The position numbers and the translations under genes were made by a program. DNA of 10,245 bases from Candidatus Bathyarchaeota archaeon (GTDB taxonomy: Archaea; Thermoproteota; Bathyarchaeia; TCS64), in NCBI GenBank assembly GCA_013619005.1, contig JABXKY010000106.1:1-10245 (forward strand). Reading direction: 5' to 3'. Positions 1 to 6,685 of this stretch are shown one piece after another. Each line of letters opens with the position of its first letter. Positions within the stretch are counted from its first letter, which is position 1. The notes beneath the pieces were generated by a model. It was not told the DNA's origin and did no database searches. It was given only the letters and a program-made list of their open reading frames with translations.

Positions 1-160
1 GAAACTTACCTGCTTACTAGTAAATCTGTGTGATAATCCCCCATAACACATTACAATTAACACATATGAACAACATAAAACAAGCAAAAACTATGTAAAA
101 AACACGCAATAATTGTATATTTATGAGAAAATTGAACGAGCGCGCGCACCCTTCATCATA

Positions 161-169
161 TTTTAAATA
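161..169 (+). promoter_or_regulatory. Probable TATA box for the winged-helix regulator
   Basis: An A/T-only stretch, TTTTAAATA, sits about 30-38 bases upstream of the ATG at 199. In archaea transcription starts about 25 bases past the TATA centre, which would be near 190, so the mRNA would be nearly leaderless. This fits the lack of a ribosome binding site before the gene. The surrounding 1-190 stretch is generally AT-rich, which lowers the specificity of the match. Confidence 0.45.
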
Positions 170-198
170 AAACTGAAACAATAATATCTTTGATTAAG

Positions 199-579
199 AT
201 GCCATTATCAATCGACACAAGCAAGACTGGCCTCGAAATGTTCTTCAAACCTTACCAAGTAGAAGCACTACATGTCCTCCAGAACCGTGGTGAAGAGGGC
301 GCGAACAGCAGAATTGTCTGGAATACAGTCAATAAGACTCTCCCGAGTCCGATCAGCAGGGCATCAATCATCAATTCGCTTAACATGATGGTCGATGAGG
401 AGATACTGAGCTTTACTGAAAGAACAGGAAAAGGCGGACACCACCGAGTATATCGCCTTGAAATGACGAAGTCAGAGCTGAAAGAATATCTTGCCCGCAT
501 AGTGATCGACAAGCTCCTGATCGAGTATCCTGAAGAATCAAAGAGAGTAACGTCTAATCTACAATCCACCACGGGATAA
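199..579 (+). CDS. BlaI/MecI-like winged-helix transcriptional regulator
   Basis: A 126-residue basic protein predicted to bind DNA as a small cytoplasmic repressor. Residues about 15-65 read as a helix-turn-helix core, including SRASIINSLNMMVDEEIL as the likely recognition helix and following helix. A wing follows at about 69-89 (RTGKGGHHRVYRLEMTK), then a C-terminal amphipathic helix (SELKEYLARIVIDKLL) of the kind BlaI-family repressors use to dimerise. The wing-then-helix order matches BlaI/CopY-type regulators; the family call is from pattern, not alignment. A TTG at 190 in the same frame could add three residues. ATG 199 is preferred because neither start has a ribosome binding site and the predicted transcript begins close to both. 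It lies 88 bases upstream of the AOR gene on the same strand, so regulation of that gene is plausible but unproven. Confidence 0.72.
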   Translation: MPLSIDTSKTGLEMFFKPYQVEALHVLQNRGEEGANSRIVWNTVNKTLPSPISRASIINSLNMMVDEEILSFTERTGKGGHHRVYRLEMTKSELKEYLARIVIDKLLIEYPEESKRVTSNLQSTTG

Positions 580-624
580 TAGCCGCCTACTTCTGATGCA
601 CGCGCTTACATACATCTTAATGAA

Positions 625-636
625 CGAAACAAATTT
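625..636 (+). promoter_or_regulatory. Possible BRE plus TATA-like box for the AOR gene
   Basis: CGAAAC followed directly by AAATTT resembles a BRE and A/T box. It would place the transcription start near 660, close to the ATG at 668, giving another near-leaderless gene. No ribosome binding site precedes that ATG. The GAAAC is also found immediately before the stronger TATA box of the IMP dehydrogenase gene. An alternative A/T-rich box at 606-613 is weaker. A separate promoter would allow this gene to be transcribed independently of the regulator. Confidence 0.3.
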
Positions 637-667
637 CCCATCGTACCACTACTAAAACTGAACCTCA

Positions 668-2569
668 ATGCCCCTCCCATATGATGAAAAAGGCACGCTA
701 CTCGTAGCAGACCTCACAGAGAAAAAAACGCAAATTAAACCAATCCCACGGGACATCCACAGTAAATACTACCTAGGACTAGGTTACAACACCTGGCTTC
801 TAAACCAGAAAACCAGCCCCGACACAGACCCATTCGGCGCTGAAAACATAGTTATCATATCCCCAGGGCTGCTAACTGGAACAGACGCCCCAGCGAGTTC
901 TAGAGTAGAAGTCACCACAAAGTCACCTCTCACAGACTTAATAGGCACAGGCAACTCGGGGGGTCACTGGGGGCTGAGACTTAAAAAAGCTGGATATGAC
1001 GCCCTCATGATAAAAGGGGCCTCAAAGAAACCTGTCTACCTCTCAATTCAGGATCACAAAATCCAGTTCATAGACGCCGAGTCGCTGTGGGGGCTCGACA
1101 CCTACGAGACAACAAGCCAGCTAACCAAAAGACACGGCCCTGAAACAAGCATAATGACCATTGGACCAGCGGGTGAACGCCTCGTCAGGTTCGCCGCACC
1201 TGTCTTCGATAAACAACACATGCCTGGAAGATGCCATGCAGGAGGGGTCCTTGGAAGCAAGAAACTCAAGGCGGTACTGGTTAAAGGCACAGGAACAATC
1301 AAGCTACATGACCCTGATGCATTCAACGAGGCTGTCCGAGAATCTGAGAAAAGAATCAGGAGTTACCCTGGCTGGAAAGCGCGAGCCAAAGCTGGCTCCA
1401 TGGGAACCATAGGAATAACCGACACAGGTGTGGACTATGATGAAATTGTGGGGCCTTACCTTAAACGCGGACCACAAGGAGTCTACTGCCCATGCATGAT
1501 GGAGTCCCTTTACGGATGTAACCTCCTAGCTGATGTAAAGGATGGACCATACAGCGGTGTCGACGTGGCCTGTGCAGGTATTACCCTTTACTCTGGTACC
1601 GCTGAAAGATACGGTATAAGCCTGCCAGCTGCCTTTCACTTCAACGAGCTCTGTCAACGCCTCGGTATGGACATGTTTGGTCCCTTCTTCTATGCTTACG
1701 AGCTTTCACAGCGGGGGATATTAACAGAGAAACATCTTGGTTTCAAGCTGGAGTATGGGGACGAGAAAGCCCTGATGAAGCTACTTCGAATGGTTGCCTA
1801 CCGGGAGGGCTTCGGTGATGTATTGGCAGAGGGCTCCACACGGGCGGCTCAGATCATCGGGGGAGGCGCAGAGAGATATATTCCAACAGTAAAGGGTCTT
1901 GAGGTCATGCAGCCTGACGCTCGTGCAGCCCTCAAAGGGAACATTTTCACCGTTTTAAGCGTCCTCACTAATCCTCGAGGAGGAGACGACCTGAAAGGCA
2001 CCCATGGGGTATCTAACTATCCTGGCCACGCAAGCTGGGCAATAAAACTGGGAATATCCGAGGAAGAACACTCCAAGTGGCTCCTTGATTGGCTCGACAT
2101 GCCACCCGATTACAAGAAAATTGTCTTCGGTGACCCACAGGATACCGCCAACCCGGATGAGCTCCTCATCACCATCTGGTATAATCATCTGACAAGCGTC
2201 TACAATAGCCTCGGTTTCTGCATGTTTGCATCCAGCGTGGCTGATGCTCTCGGCCCTACCTATCAAGCCAGAATCTACACGGCTGCAACCGGCGTCCAGA
2301 CCAAAGCAGATGAGATAATGGAGGCCGGGGAAAGAATATTCAATCTCATGAGACTTTATGTAAACCGAATGGGTGTCACATCCAAGGACGACCATTGGTC
2401 AGAAACCTACTACACTGAACCCAGTCTCGCAGGGAAAGAACTAGCTCCCGCATTCTCAAAAGAAGAGACTCAGCGACACCTAAATAGATACTACAAGCTG
2501 AGGGGATGGGACCCAGAAACTGGGAAACCACTGCCAGAGACCCTGAAGAGGTTAAAAATAGTTCTCTGA
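668..2569 (+). CDS. Aldehyde ferredoxin oxidoreductase-family protein with atypical iron-sulfur cysteines
   Basis: At 633 residues this has the full length of the tungsten-pterin AOR family, which oxidises aldehydes to carboxylates with ferredoxin as electron acceptor in the cytoplasm. Residues 1-210 form the AOR N-terminal domain, with the family landmarks SPLTDLIGTGNSGGHWG (about 86-102) and GRCHAGGVLGSKKLKAV (about 187-203). The middle and C-terminal helical domains follow. The fourth cluster ligand is clear as C518 in SLGFC. The other three, normally CxxCxxxC, are instead C274, C276 and C284, i.e. CxCx7C. The two pterin-binding DxxGL(C/D) motifs of Pyrococcus AOR read QRLGMD (330-335) and NSLGFC (513-518), so each has lost its first Asp. 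The fold is confident but the substrate is unknown; this is probably a divergent clade, not a classical AOR. ATG 668 is the only sensible start. Confidence 0.88.
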   Translation: MPLPYDEKGTLLVADLTEKKTQIKPIPRDIHSKYYLGLGYNTWLLNQKTSPDTDPFGAENIVIISPGLLTGTDAPASSRVEVTTKSPLTDLIGTGNSGGHWGLRLKKAGYDALMIKGASKKPVYLSIQDHKIQFIDAESLWGLDTYETTSQLTKRHGPETSIMTIGPAGERLVRFAAPVFDKQHMPGRCHAGGVLGSKKLKAVLVKGTGTIKLHDPDAFNEAVRESEKRIRSYPGWKARAKAGSMGTIGITDTGVDYDEIVGPYLKRGPQGVYCPCMMESLYGCNLLADVKDGPYSGVDVACAGITLYSGTAERYGISLPAAFHFNELCQRLGMDMFGPFFYAYELSQRGILTEKHLGFKLEYGDEKALMKLLRMVAYREGFGDVLAEGSTRAAQIIGGGAERYIPTVKGLEVMQPDARAALKGNIFTVLSVLTNPRGGDDLKGTHGVSNYPGHASWAIKLGISEEEHSKWLLDWLDMPPDYKKIVFGDPQDTANPDELLITIWYNHLTSVYNSLGFCMFASSVADALGPTYQARIYTAATGVQTKADEIMEAGERIFNLMRLYVNRMGVTSKDDHWSETYYTEPSLAGKELAPAFSKEETQRHLNRYYKLRGWDPETGKPLPETLKRLKIVL

Positions 2570-2596
2570 CCCTGAGACGTGCGCACTTGGAAATAT

Positions 2597-2685
2597 CGCT
2601 GGTTCAGGCATCGCAAGCGCCACATTTTGGCGTCTTATCGGACCGCCAGCGCTCTTCGTGGGTTCAAGTCCCTCGTAGGACCCCA
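2597..2685 (+). ncRNA. tRNA-like RNA element (degenerate, intron-bearing or split tRNA)
   Basis: The 3' end looks like a tRNA. A T-arm at 2658-2674 has loop TTCAAGT between GTGGG and CCCTC (one T-T mismatch). It is followed by seven acceptor-like bases, GTAGGAC (2675-2681), one discriminator base and CCA (2683-2685). Upstream, CGCTGG (2597-2602) pairs perfectly with CCAGCG (2646-2651). The enclosed 43 bases contain a second hairpin, GCGCCA/TGGCGT, with a five-base loop. The outer stem could be an anticodon stem holding an intron; the following bases TTCAGG would give CAG (Leu), or UCA if the stem is shifted by one. I could not find a convincing D-arm. The best 5' acceptor partner, GTTCTCT at 2561-2567, lies in the AOR stop region and pairs only 6 of 7. 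It could also be a tRNA 3' fragment left by integration, or a guide RNA. Confidence 0.3.
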
Positions 2686-2703
2686 CAGATGAACCCGCGC
2701 GCG

Positions 2704-3411
2704 CTATCGAAGACTAATGATTGGCTCATGAGAGCTGGCTATGGCTTTCGCGTATTTTCCACCGCAAGCATCCTCCAGTAGGTGAAGTAGCTCGTCCAAC
2801 GCAGATTCAACGTTTTCCAACTTGATCTCGGGTGAGGCATCGATGAACATCACCAGGTTCCTTGTTTCGCTTGTGATCTTGGTCTCATCGGCGTCTCGAA
2901 AGTTCCAGCGCCTCGTCAGGATGCGGGCATCATCGGCATAGACAACCTCACCGCTATAGGTCTCCTCCTGTTTTGAGGCCCCCAGTGGTGTGAAGGTCTC
3001 TCCTCCATCGCTCACCCTGAGATAGATGTCGCCCTCGACTTTGTCGGTATCGAACCCGCCCATGGGTATGATGTGTTTCACGGAAACCACGTTGTAGAGG
3101 TCAACGGCCGTGTTGATGACGGGAAGTTTGCCCGTTTTTATGGTCCTTCGAACCAGTGCCTCTGCCGAGGGCCTGTAATCCGAGGGTTTGGTCCCGAAGC
3201 TCCTGTATATCTCCCTCCAGGAGGCTATGTGAGGATGCCTTGTCGCTGGCTGGTCTCCGATCTGGGCCTGGGTTTCGGTTATTGCCTCTTTCTGCAAGCG
3301 GTAGAGACCGGGAAATGGGGTCACGTTGTCCAGTTCCTCCCCGTAGAGCACGCCTATGTGGACGCCGGGGTATGATTCGACGATTCCAGTTATATCGTAC
3401 TTCAAATGCAT
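2704..3411 (-). CDS. B3/B4 domain protein (PheRS beta-chain editing-domain homologue)
   Basis: A 235-residue stand-alone B3/B4 domain. This fold forms the editing site of phenylalanyl-tRNA synthetase beta chain. Free-standing copies are common in prokaryotes and are presumed to bind tRNA or hydrolyse mischarged species, though most are uncharacterised. Landmarks are the helix WREIYRSFGTKPSDYRPS (64-82), the core LPVINTAVDLYNVVS (97-110 region), MGGFD (117-121) and the late strand TRRWNFRDADETKIT (about 166-180). No synthetase modules flank it. Its ATG overlaps the TGA of the upstream CoA-transferase gene (TGATG), with GGAG two bases before, so the two genes are probably translationally coupled. 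A GTG one codon earlier is possible. Its place as last gene of a redox/CoA operon suggests a small-molecule or tRNA quality-control role, but this is inference. Confidence 0.82.
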   Translation of the reverse strand: MHLKYDITGIVESYPGVHIGVLYGEELDNVTPFPGLYRLQKEAITETQAQIGDQPATRHPHIASWREIYRSFGTKPSDYRPSAEALVRRTIKTGKLPVINTAVDLYNVVSVKHIIPMGGFDTDKVEGDIYLRVSDGGETFTPLGASKQEETYSGEVVYADDARILTRRWNFRDADETKITSETRNLVMFIDASPEIKLENVESALDELLHLLEDACGGKYAKAIASSHEPIISLR

Positions 3412-4559
3412 CACTCCGAGATCGCGTTCGCCTTCTTTAGCGCCGTGATTTTTTCATCGTCGTACCCAAGTATGGTCTTAAGCACCTCTTGGTTGTGCTG
3501 ACCGATGACTGGGGCGGCGCTCTTAACGTAGGCAGGGGTCTCGCTGAACTTTACGGGGAAGTTGACCACCTTTATGGGGCCAGCGTTCTCGTGGTCGACG
3601 GTGGTGAACATGTTCCTCTCGATGAGGTGGGGGTCCTTGACCACGTCGTCGACGTTGTACACGGGGGCAACGGGGACACGGGCGGCTGTGAAGTAGTTTA
3701 CCGCCTCGTCCCTTGTCATCCCGCTAACTTTCTCCTTGATTAGCCCCTCGGTCACCTCCTCGATGTCCATGTATTCGCGCAGGTCATCTATTAGCCTGGG
3801 GCTGAAGATCGCCAGCCTGATGTACCCGCTGTCGACGGTCTTGAATAAACCGCCGAAGCCCCTGCCCATGGGGTACTTGTCCATGAGTTCATGGAGCAGC
3901 ATCCCGCTGAGGTTGTAGCCCGTGATGGCCATGTTCATGGAGGTCATGACGTCAAGCTGGGCCACATCGATCATCTGGCCCTCGCCCTTCCTGTCCCTGT
4001 GCCTGACCGCTGCGATGATGCTCATTGCCGCGTACAAGCCCGGGGCTAGGTCACCTACGGCCTGTGCCATCTCTATCGGAGGGCCGTTGACGTCTACGCC
4101 GTCACCAGTGAGCCTGCTGTGACCGCTCATAGCCTCAGCTATGGGTGCGAAGCTGGGACGGGCGGTGTAGGGTCCAGTCTGTCCAAAGCCGCTTAATGCA
4201 GCGTATATGATTCTGGGGTTAAGTTCCTTGAGGACATCATACCCCAGTCCGAGGCGCTCCATGGTTCCAGGCCGGAAGTTCTGGACGACGATATCAGCGG
4301 TGGGAACAAGCTCCTTGAAGACCGCGAGTCCCTCCTCGGTTTTCAGGTTCAGTGTCAAGCCTTTCTTGTTGAGGTTGAGCTGGTGGAAGGTGTAGCTGCT
4401 GCCACCTACTATGTACGCGTCCGCCAACCTGTCTACGCTGCCCCACGGGGGCTCGACGCGTATGACCTCGGCGCCCATGTCCGCCAGCATCATGGTGCAG
4501 TAGGGGCCGAACCAGAATTGGGTTAGATCGAGTACCCGTATGTCTTCAAGGATTCTCAT
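3411..4559 (-). CDS. Class III CoA transferase (CaiB/BaiF family)
   Basis: A 382-residue enzyme of the formyl-CoA transferase/CaiB/BaiF family, which moves CoA between carboxylic acids through an aspartyl-CoA thioester, or acts as a racemase in some members. The N-terminus carries the family start VLDLTQFWFGPYCTMMLADM and IRVEPP. It is followed by QNFRPGTMERLGLGY (93-107), LSGFGQTGP (122-130) and GEGQMIDVAQLD (192-203), where D198 is the expected catalytic aspartate. The length matches the usual 380-430. Start chosen at ATG 4559 because GGGGTGA lies five bases upstream; an in-frame GTG at 4568 falls inside that site and is unlikely. It starts 39 bases after the stop of the upstream molybdopterin oxidoreductase, consistent with one operon. 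The substrate acid cannot be deduced; a link to the product of the neighbouring oxidoreductases is inferred. Confidence 0.93.
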   Translation of the reverse strand: MRILEDIRVLDLTQFWFGPYCTMMLADMGAEVIRVEPPWGSVDRLADAYIVGGSSYTFHQLNLNKKGLTLNLKTEEGLAVFKELVPTADIVVQNFRPGTMERLGLGYDVLKELNPRIIYAALSGFGQTGPYTARPSFAPIAEAMSGHSRLTGDGVDVNGPPIEMAQAVGDLAPGLYAAMSIIAAVRHRDRKGEGQMIDVAQLDVMTSMNMAITGYNLSGMLLHELMDKYPMGRGFGGLFKTVDSGYIRLAIFSPRLIDDLREYMDIEEVTEGLIKEKVSGMTRDEAVNYFTAARVPVAPVYNVDDVVKDPHLIERNMFTTVDHENAGPIKVVNFPVKFSETPAYVKSAAPVIGQHNQEVLKTILGYDDEKITALKKANAISE

Positions 4560-4564
4560 AATGT

Positions 4565-4571
4565 TCACCCC
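4565..4571 (-). promoter_or_regulatory. Ribosome binding site of the CoA-transferase gene
   Basis: GGGGTGA on the minus strand is complementary to the archaeal 16S rRNA 3' end and stands five bases before ATG 4559. It decides the start over the in-frame GTG that lies within it. Confidence 0.75.
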
Positions 4572-4598
4572 AAGAGATTGGGGCAGCCTCTAAAACCG

Positions 4599-6539
4599 TT
4601 ACTGCCTGACCCTTACTCTGATGGTGTTGAACATCGGTCCTCCACCTATCAGTTGGGGGGTCCCGTGGGTTAGGCTGTTCTGGTGGTTACCCTCGGAGTC
4701 GATTAGCTCCCGTGGGCACCATATGACCCCGCTTGGAACTTGGTTCGTCGGCTTTAAATCGACAATTAGCTGCCCCAGATCGTTGTAGATGGTGGTCTTT
4801 GCCTTGGGGTCAAGCCCCATTTTCTCAACATCTTCAGGGTTAATCCACGCCACGCATGGGATATCGCCGTAAACGTCAGTGAACTGGGTATGGGTATATT
4901 GCGGGACCGCGCTGTTTAGCATGATAAACTCCCCCTCCTCGATGGGTATCTCCATCTGAATAGGTATAGGGGACACCCCCTCGGGGGCACTGGTGGACGC
5001 GAACTCTATCTTCCCAGTCTCCGTGTTATACTCGTCCATGGGTCTATGACGTAACTGCATGGGCTTTCCCTCAAGAAAATCTTTGAAGTCCCCCTCGATG
5101 AAGGCTTCACGGAAGTTTTTCTCCATGTCCACCCATGGGTCTACGTGAACCCAGGACTCATCTACGTTTAATCTTCGAGCCAGTTCAATCATCAACGGAT
5201 GTTCGTCCCTGCTCTCCGCGATAGGCTCTATTGTTTTTCTGCCAAGACGGACAAATGGGTGGCTGTCTGAGACATATACATCGTCTTTCTCAAGGTACGT
5301 GGTTGCGGGAAGAAGGACATCGGCTAGTTTTGCTGTCTCGGTGATATGGGTATCATGGACGACTAGGAAGCAGTCGTCCCATTTGAACCCCTCAATGACG
5401 CGGTTACTATCTGGTAACGTGAGCGCAGGGTTCATCCCGACAACGTAAACGAACTTGAACTCCCCTGCCGCGATTCTTTCACCCAAGGATATCATGCTGA
5501 CTGTTTTTGATGGTTTTTCTTGGAGCGTTGACCCAAACAGGTCTCCTTGTATGTATCGCCCAGTGCCGTTGGTATAGAAGAACCCGCGGTGCTGACCAAG
5601 CAATGCTGGGAGCAGTGATACTGCTCTGCAGGACTCTGCACCTGTTAGGCTCTTGTTGAGCCCTAACCCTATCATGAAGACGCTGGGCTTTTCACGCAAC
5701 ATTTTGCAGAGTTCCTCTATGCCTTCCCAGCTTACACCAGTGACTTTTTTGACCCTCTTTGGGGTCCATTTGAGGGCTTCTTGCTTGTATTCATCGTAAC
5801 CAGAGGTAAATGTGCTGATGAAACCATCATCAACCAGGTTGTTGGTGATCAGATAATGCGCGACCCCGTAAGCCAGCGCAACATCAGTACCAGGTTTTGG
5901 GCAGACCCACAGGTTGGCTAACTCTGCGGTCTCAGATTCACGTGGATCGATGACGATTATTTTGGCATCGTTTATTCTTCGGGCTCGTGTAGCCAACGCC
6001 CATTGATGTGGGCTGCTGGTCTTGGCGTTAAATCCCCAAAAGATTATGTTCTTCTTATCTTCCAGTTCCATGGGCTGACAGCCATACCTCAACCCATAGT
6101 GGAGATTTATTCCAGCGTGACCACTTGCGGAACAGATGGTGTAATCCGTCATTGTAACTCCTAAGGCGTTCCAGATTCGTTTACTGTAACCTATTGTGAT
6201 GAACCCTGTGTTCCCTGCATAGTCAAGAAGTAGCACTGATTCTCTTCCATGTGTCTCGATGGTTGTTCTGAGTTTTTCCGCTACTTTTTTGATTGCTTGA
6301 CCCCATTCAACCTTTTTGTACCCCATCTCGGGACTGGGTTTTCGGAGATAGGGGTAAAGAACTCTATCCATGCTGTTTGTCCTGTCGGCATCCCCCGCAG
6401 CACGAGGGCAGGTGAGGCCGTTGGTTACTGGGTTCTCTGTGCTCGCTTCTACCTTGACGACGGTGTCATTGTCAACTGTTACGTCAAGCCAGCAGGCGTC
6501 GGGGCAGTCCCTCGCACACATTGTTTTTACAACCCTCAT
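4599..6539 (-). CDS. Molybdopterin oxidoreductase, BisC/thiosulfate-reductase-like catalytic subunit
   Basis: A 646-residue member of the DMSO reductase superfamily (Mo/W-bisPGD). With numbering from ATG 6539, a [4Fe-4S] motif CARDCPDAC gives C8, C12 and C16, with the fourth ligand C44 in GLTCPRA. The central pterin-binding domains carry TICSASGHAG (C136 or an adjacent Ser is the candidate metal ligand), INDAKIIVIDPRESE, and LADVLLPATTYLEKDD. The C-terminal dinucleotide-binding domain covers about the last 130 residues and ends GGPMFNTIRV. There is no twin-arginine or signal peptide, so it is cytoplasmic. No partner iron-sulfur or membrane subunit is adjacent, so the electron partner is unknown, possibly ferredoxin. 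GGTGAG lies just before ATG 6539; an upstream in-frame ATG at 6572 adds 11 residues and would suit a leaderless transcript. It heads the operon with the CoA transferase and B3/B4 genes. Confidence 0.9.
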   Translation of the reverse strand: MRVVKTMCARDCPDACWLDVTVDNDTVVKVEASTENPVTNGLTCPRAAGDADRTNSMDRVLYPYLRKPSPEMGYKKVEWGQAIKKVAEKLRTTIETHGRESVLLLDYAGNTGFITIGYSKRIWNALGVTMTDYTICSASGHAGINLHYGLRYGCQPMELEDKKNIIFWGFNAKTSSPHQWALATRARRINDAKIIVIDPRESETAELANLWVCPKPGTDVALAYGVAHYLITNNLVDDGFISTFTSGYDEYKQEALKWTPKRVKKVTGVSWEGIEELCKMLREKPSVFMIGLGLNKSLTGAESCRAVSLLPALLGQHRGFFYTNGTGRYIQGDLFGSTLQEKPSKTVSMISLGERIAAGEFKFVYVVGMNPALTLPDSNRVIEGFKWDDCFLVVHDTHITETAKLADVLLPATTYLEKDDVYVSDSHPFVRLGRKTIEPIAESRDEHPLMIELARRLNVDESWVHVDPWVDMEKNFREAFIEGDFKDFLEGKPMQLRHRPMDEYNTETGKIEFASTSAPEGVSPIPIQMEIPIEEGEFIMLNSAVPQYTHTQFTDVYGDIPCVAWINPEDVEKMGLDPKAKTTIYNDLGQLIVDLKPTNQVPSGVIWCPRELIDSEGNHQNSLTHGTPQLIGGGPMFNTIRVRVRQ

Positions 6540-6601
6540 TGACTCACCAGAATAAGGTGATACGGTTTTCATGGATTAAATGGGTTGCGAGAAAAAGTTG
6601 C

Positions 6602-6609
6602 ATATATTC
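6602..6609 (-). promoter_or_regulatory. Probable TATA box of the leftward oxidoreductase operon
   Basis: On the minus strand the segment reads GAATATAT(G), an A/T core whose expected transcription start is near 6578. That leaves either an almost leaderless ATG at 6572 or a leader of about 40 bases to the ribosome-binding-site-led ATG at 6539. It lies some 30-45 bases from the opposite-facing IMP dehydrogenase promoter. Confidence 0.4.
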
Positions 6610-6632
6610 GTTAATTTTCAATCTTGGGTAAC

Positions 6633-6647
6633 CAGAAACTATATTAA
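6633..6647 (+). promoter_or_regulatory. BRE and TATA box of the IMP dehydrogenase gene
   Basis: CAGAAAC immediately followed by TATATTAA is a good archaeal BRE/TATA pair. The predicted start near 6669 gives a short leader that still contains GGTG (6676-6679), six bases before the ATG at 6686. Confidence 0.65.
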
Positions 6648-6685
6648 GCGCGTAACAAAGAAAGTGGTTTAAATTGGTGTAATTA

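Noticed and set aside
66..98. Ten-codon ATG-to-TAA reading frame in the leader
   Set aside because: Too short, AT-driven, with no ribosome binding site and no evidence of a leader-peptide function.
138..150. GCGCGCGC-like runs at about 139-148 and 2695-2703 flanking the regulator/AOR pair
   Set aside because: They are simple dinucleotide runs without matching flanks, so they do not support element ends or target-site duplications.
2618..2634. GCGCCA/TGGCGT hairpin read as a normal tRNA anticodon arm
   Set aside because: With a seven-base loop, position 33 would be C and the loop ACATTTT. The near-universal U33 is missing, so this arm alone is not an anticodon arm.
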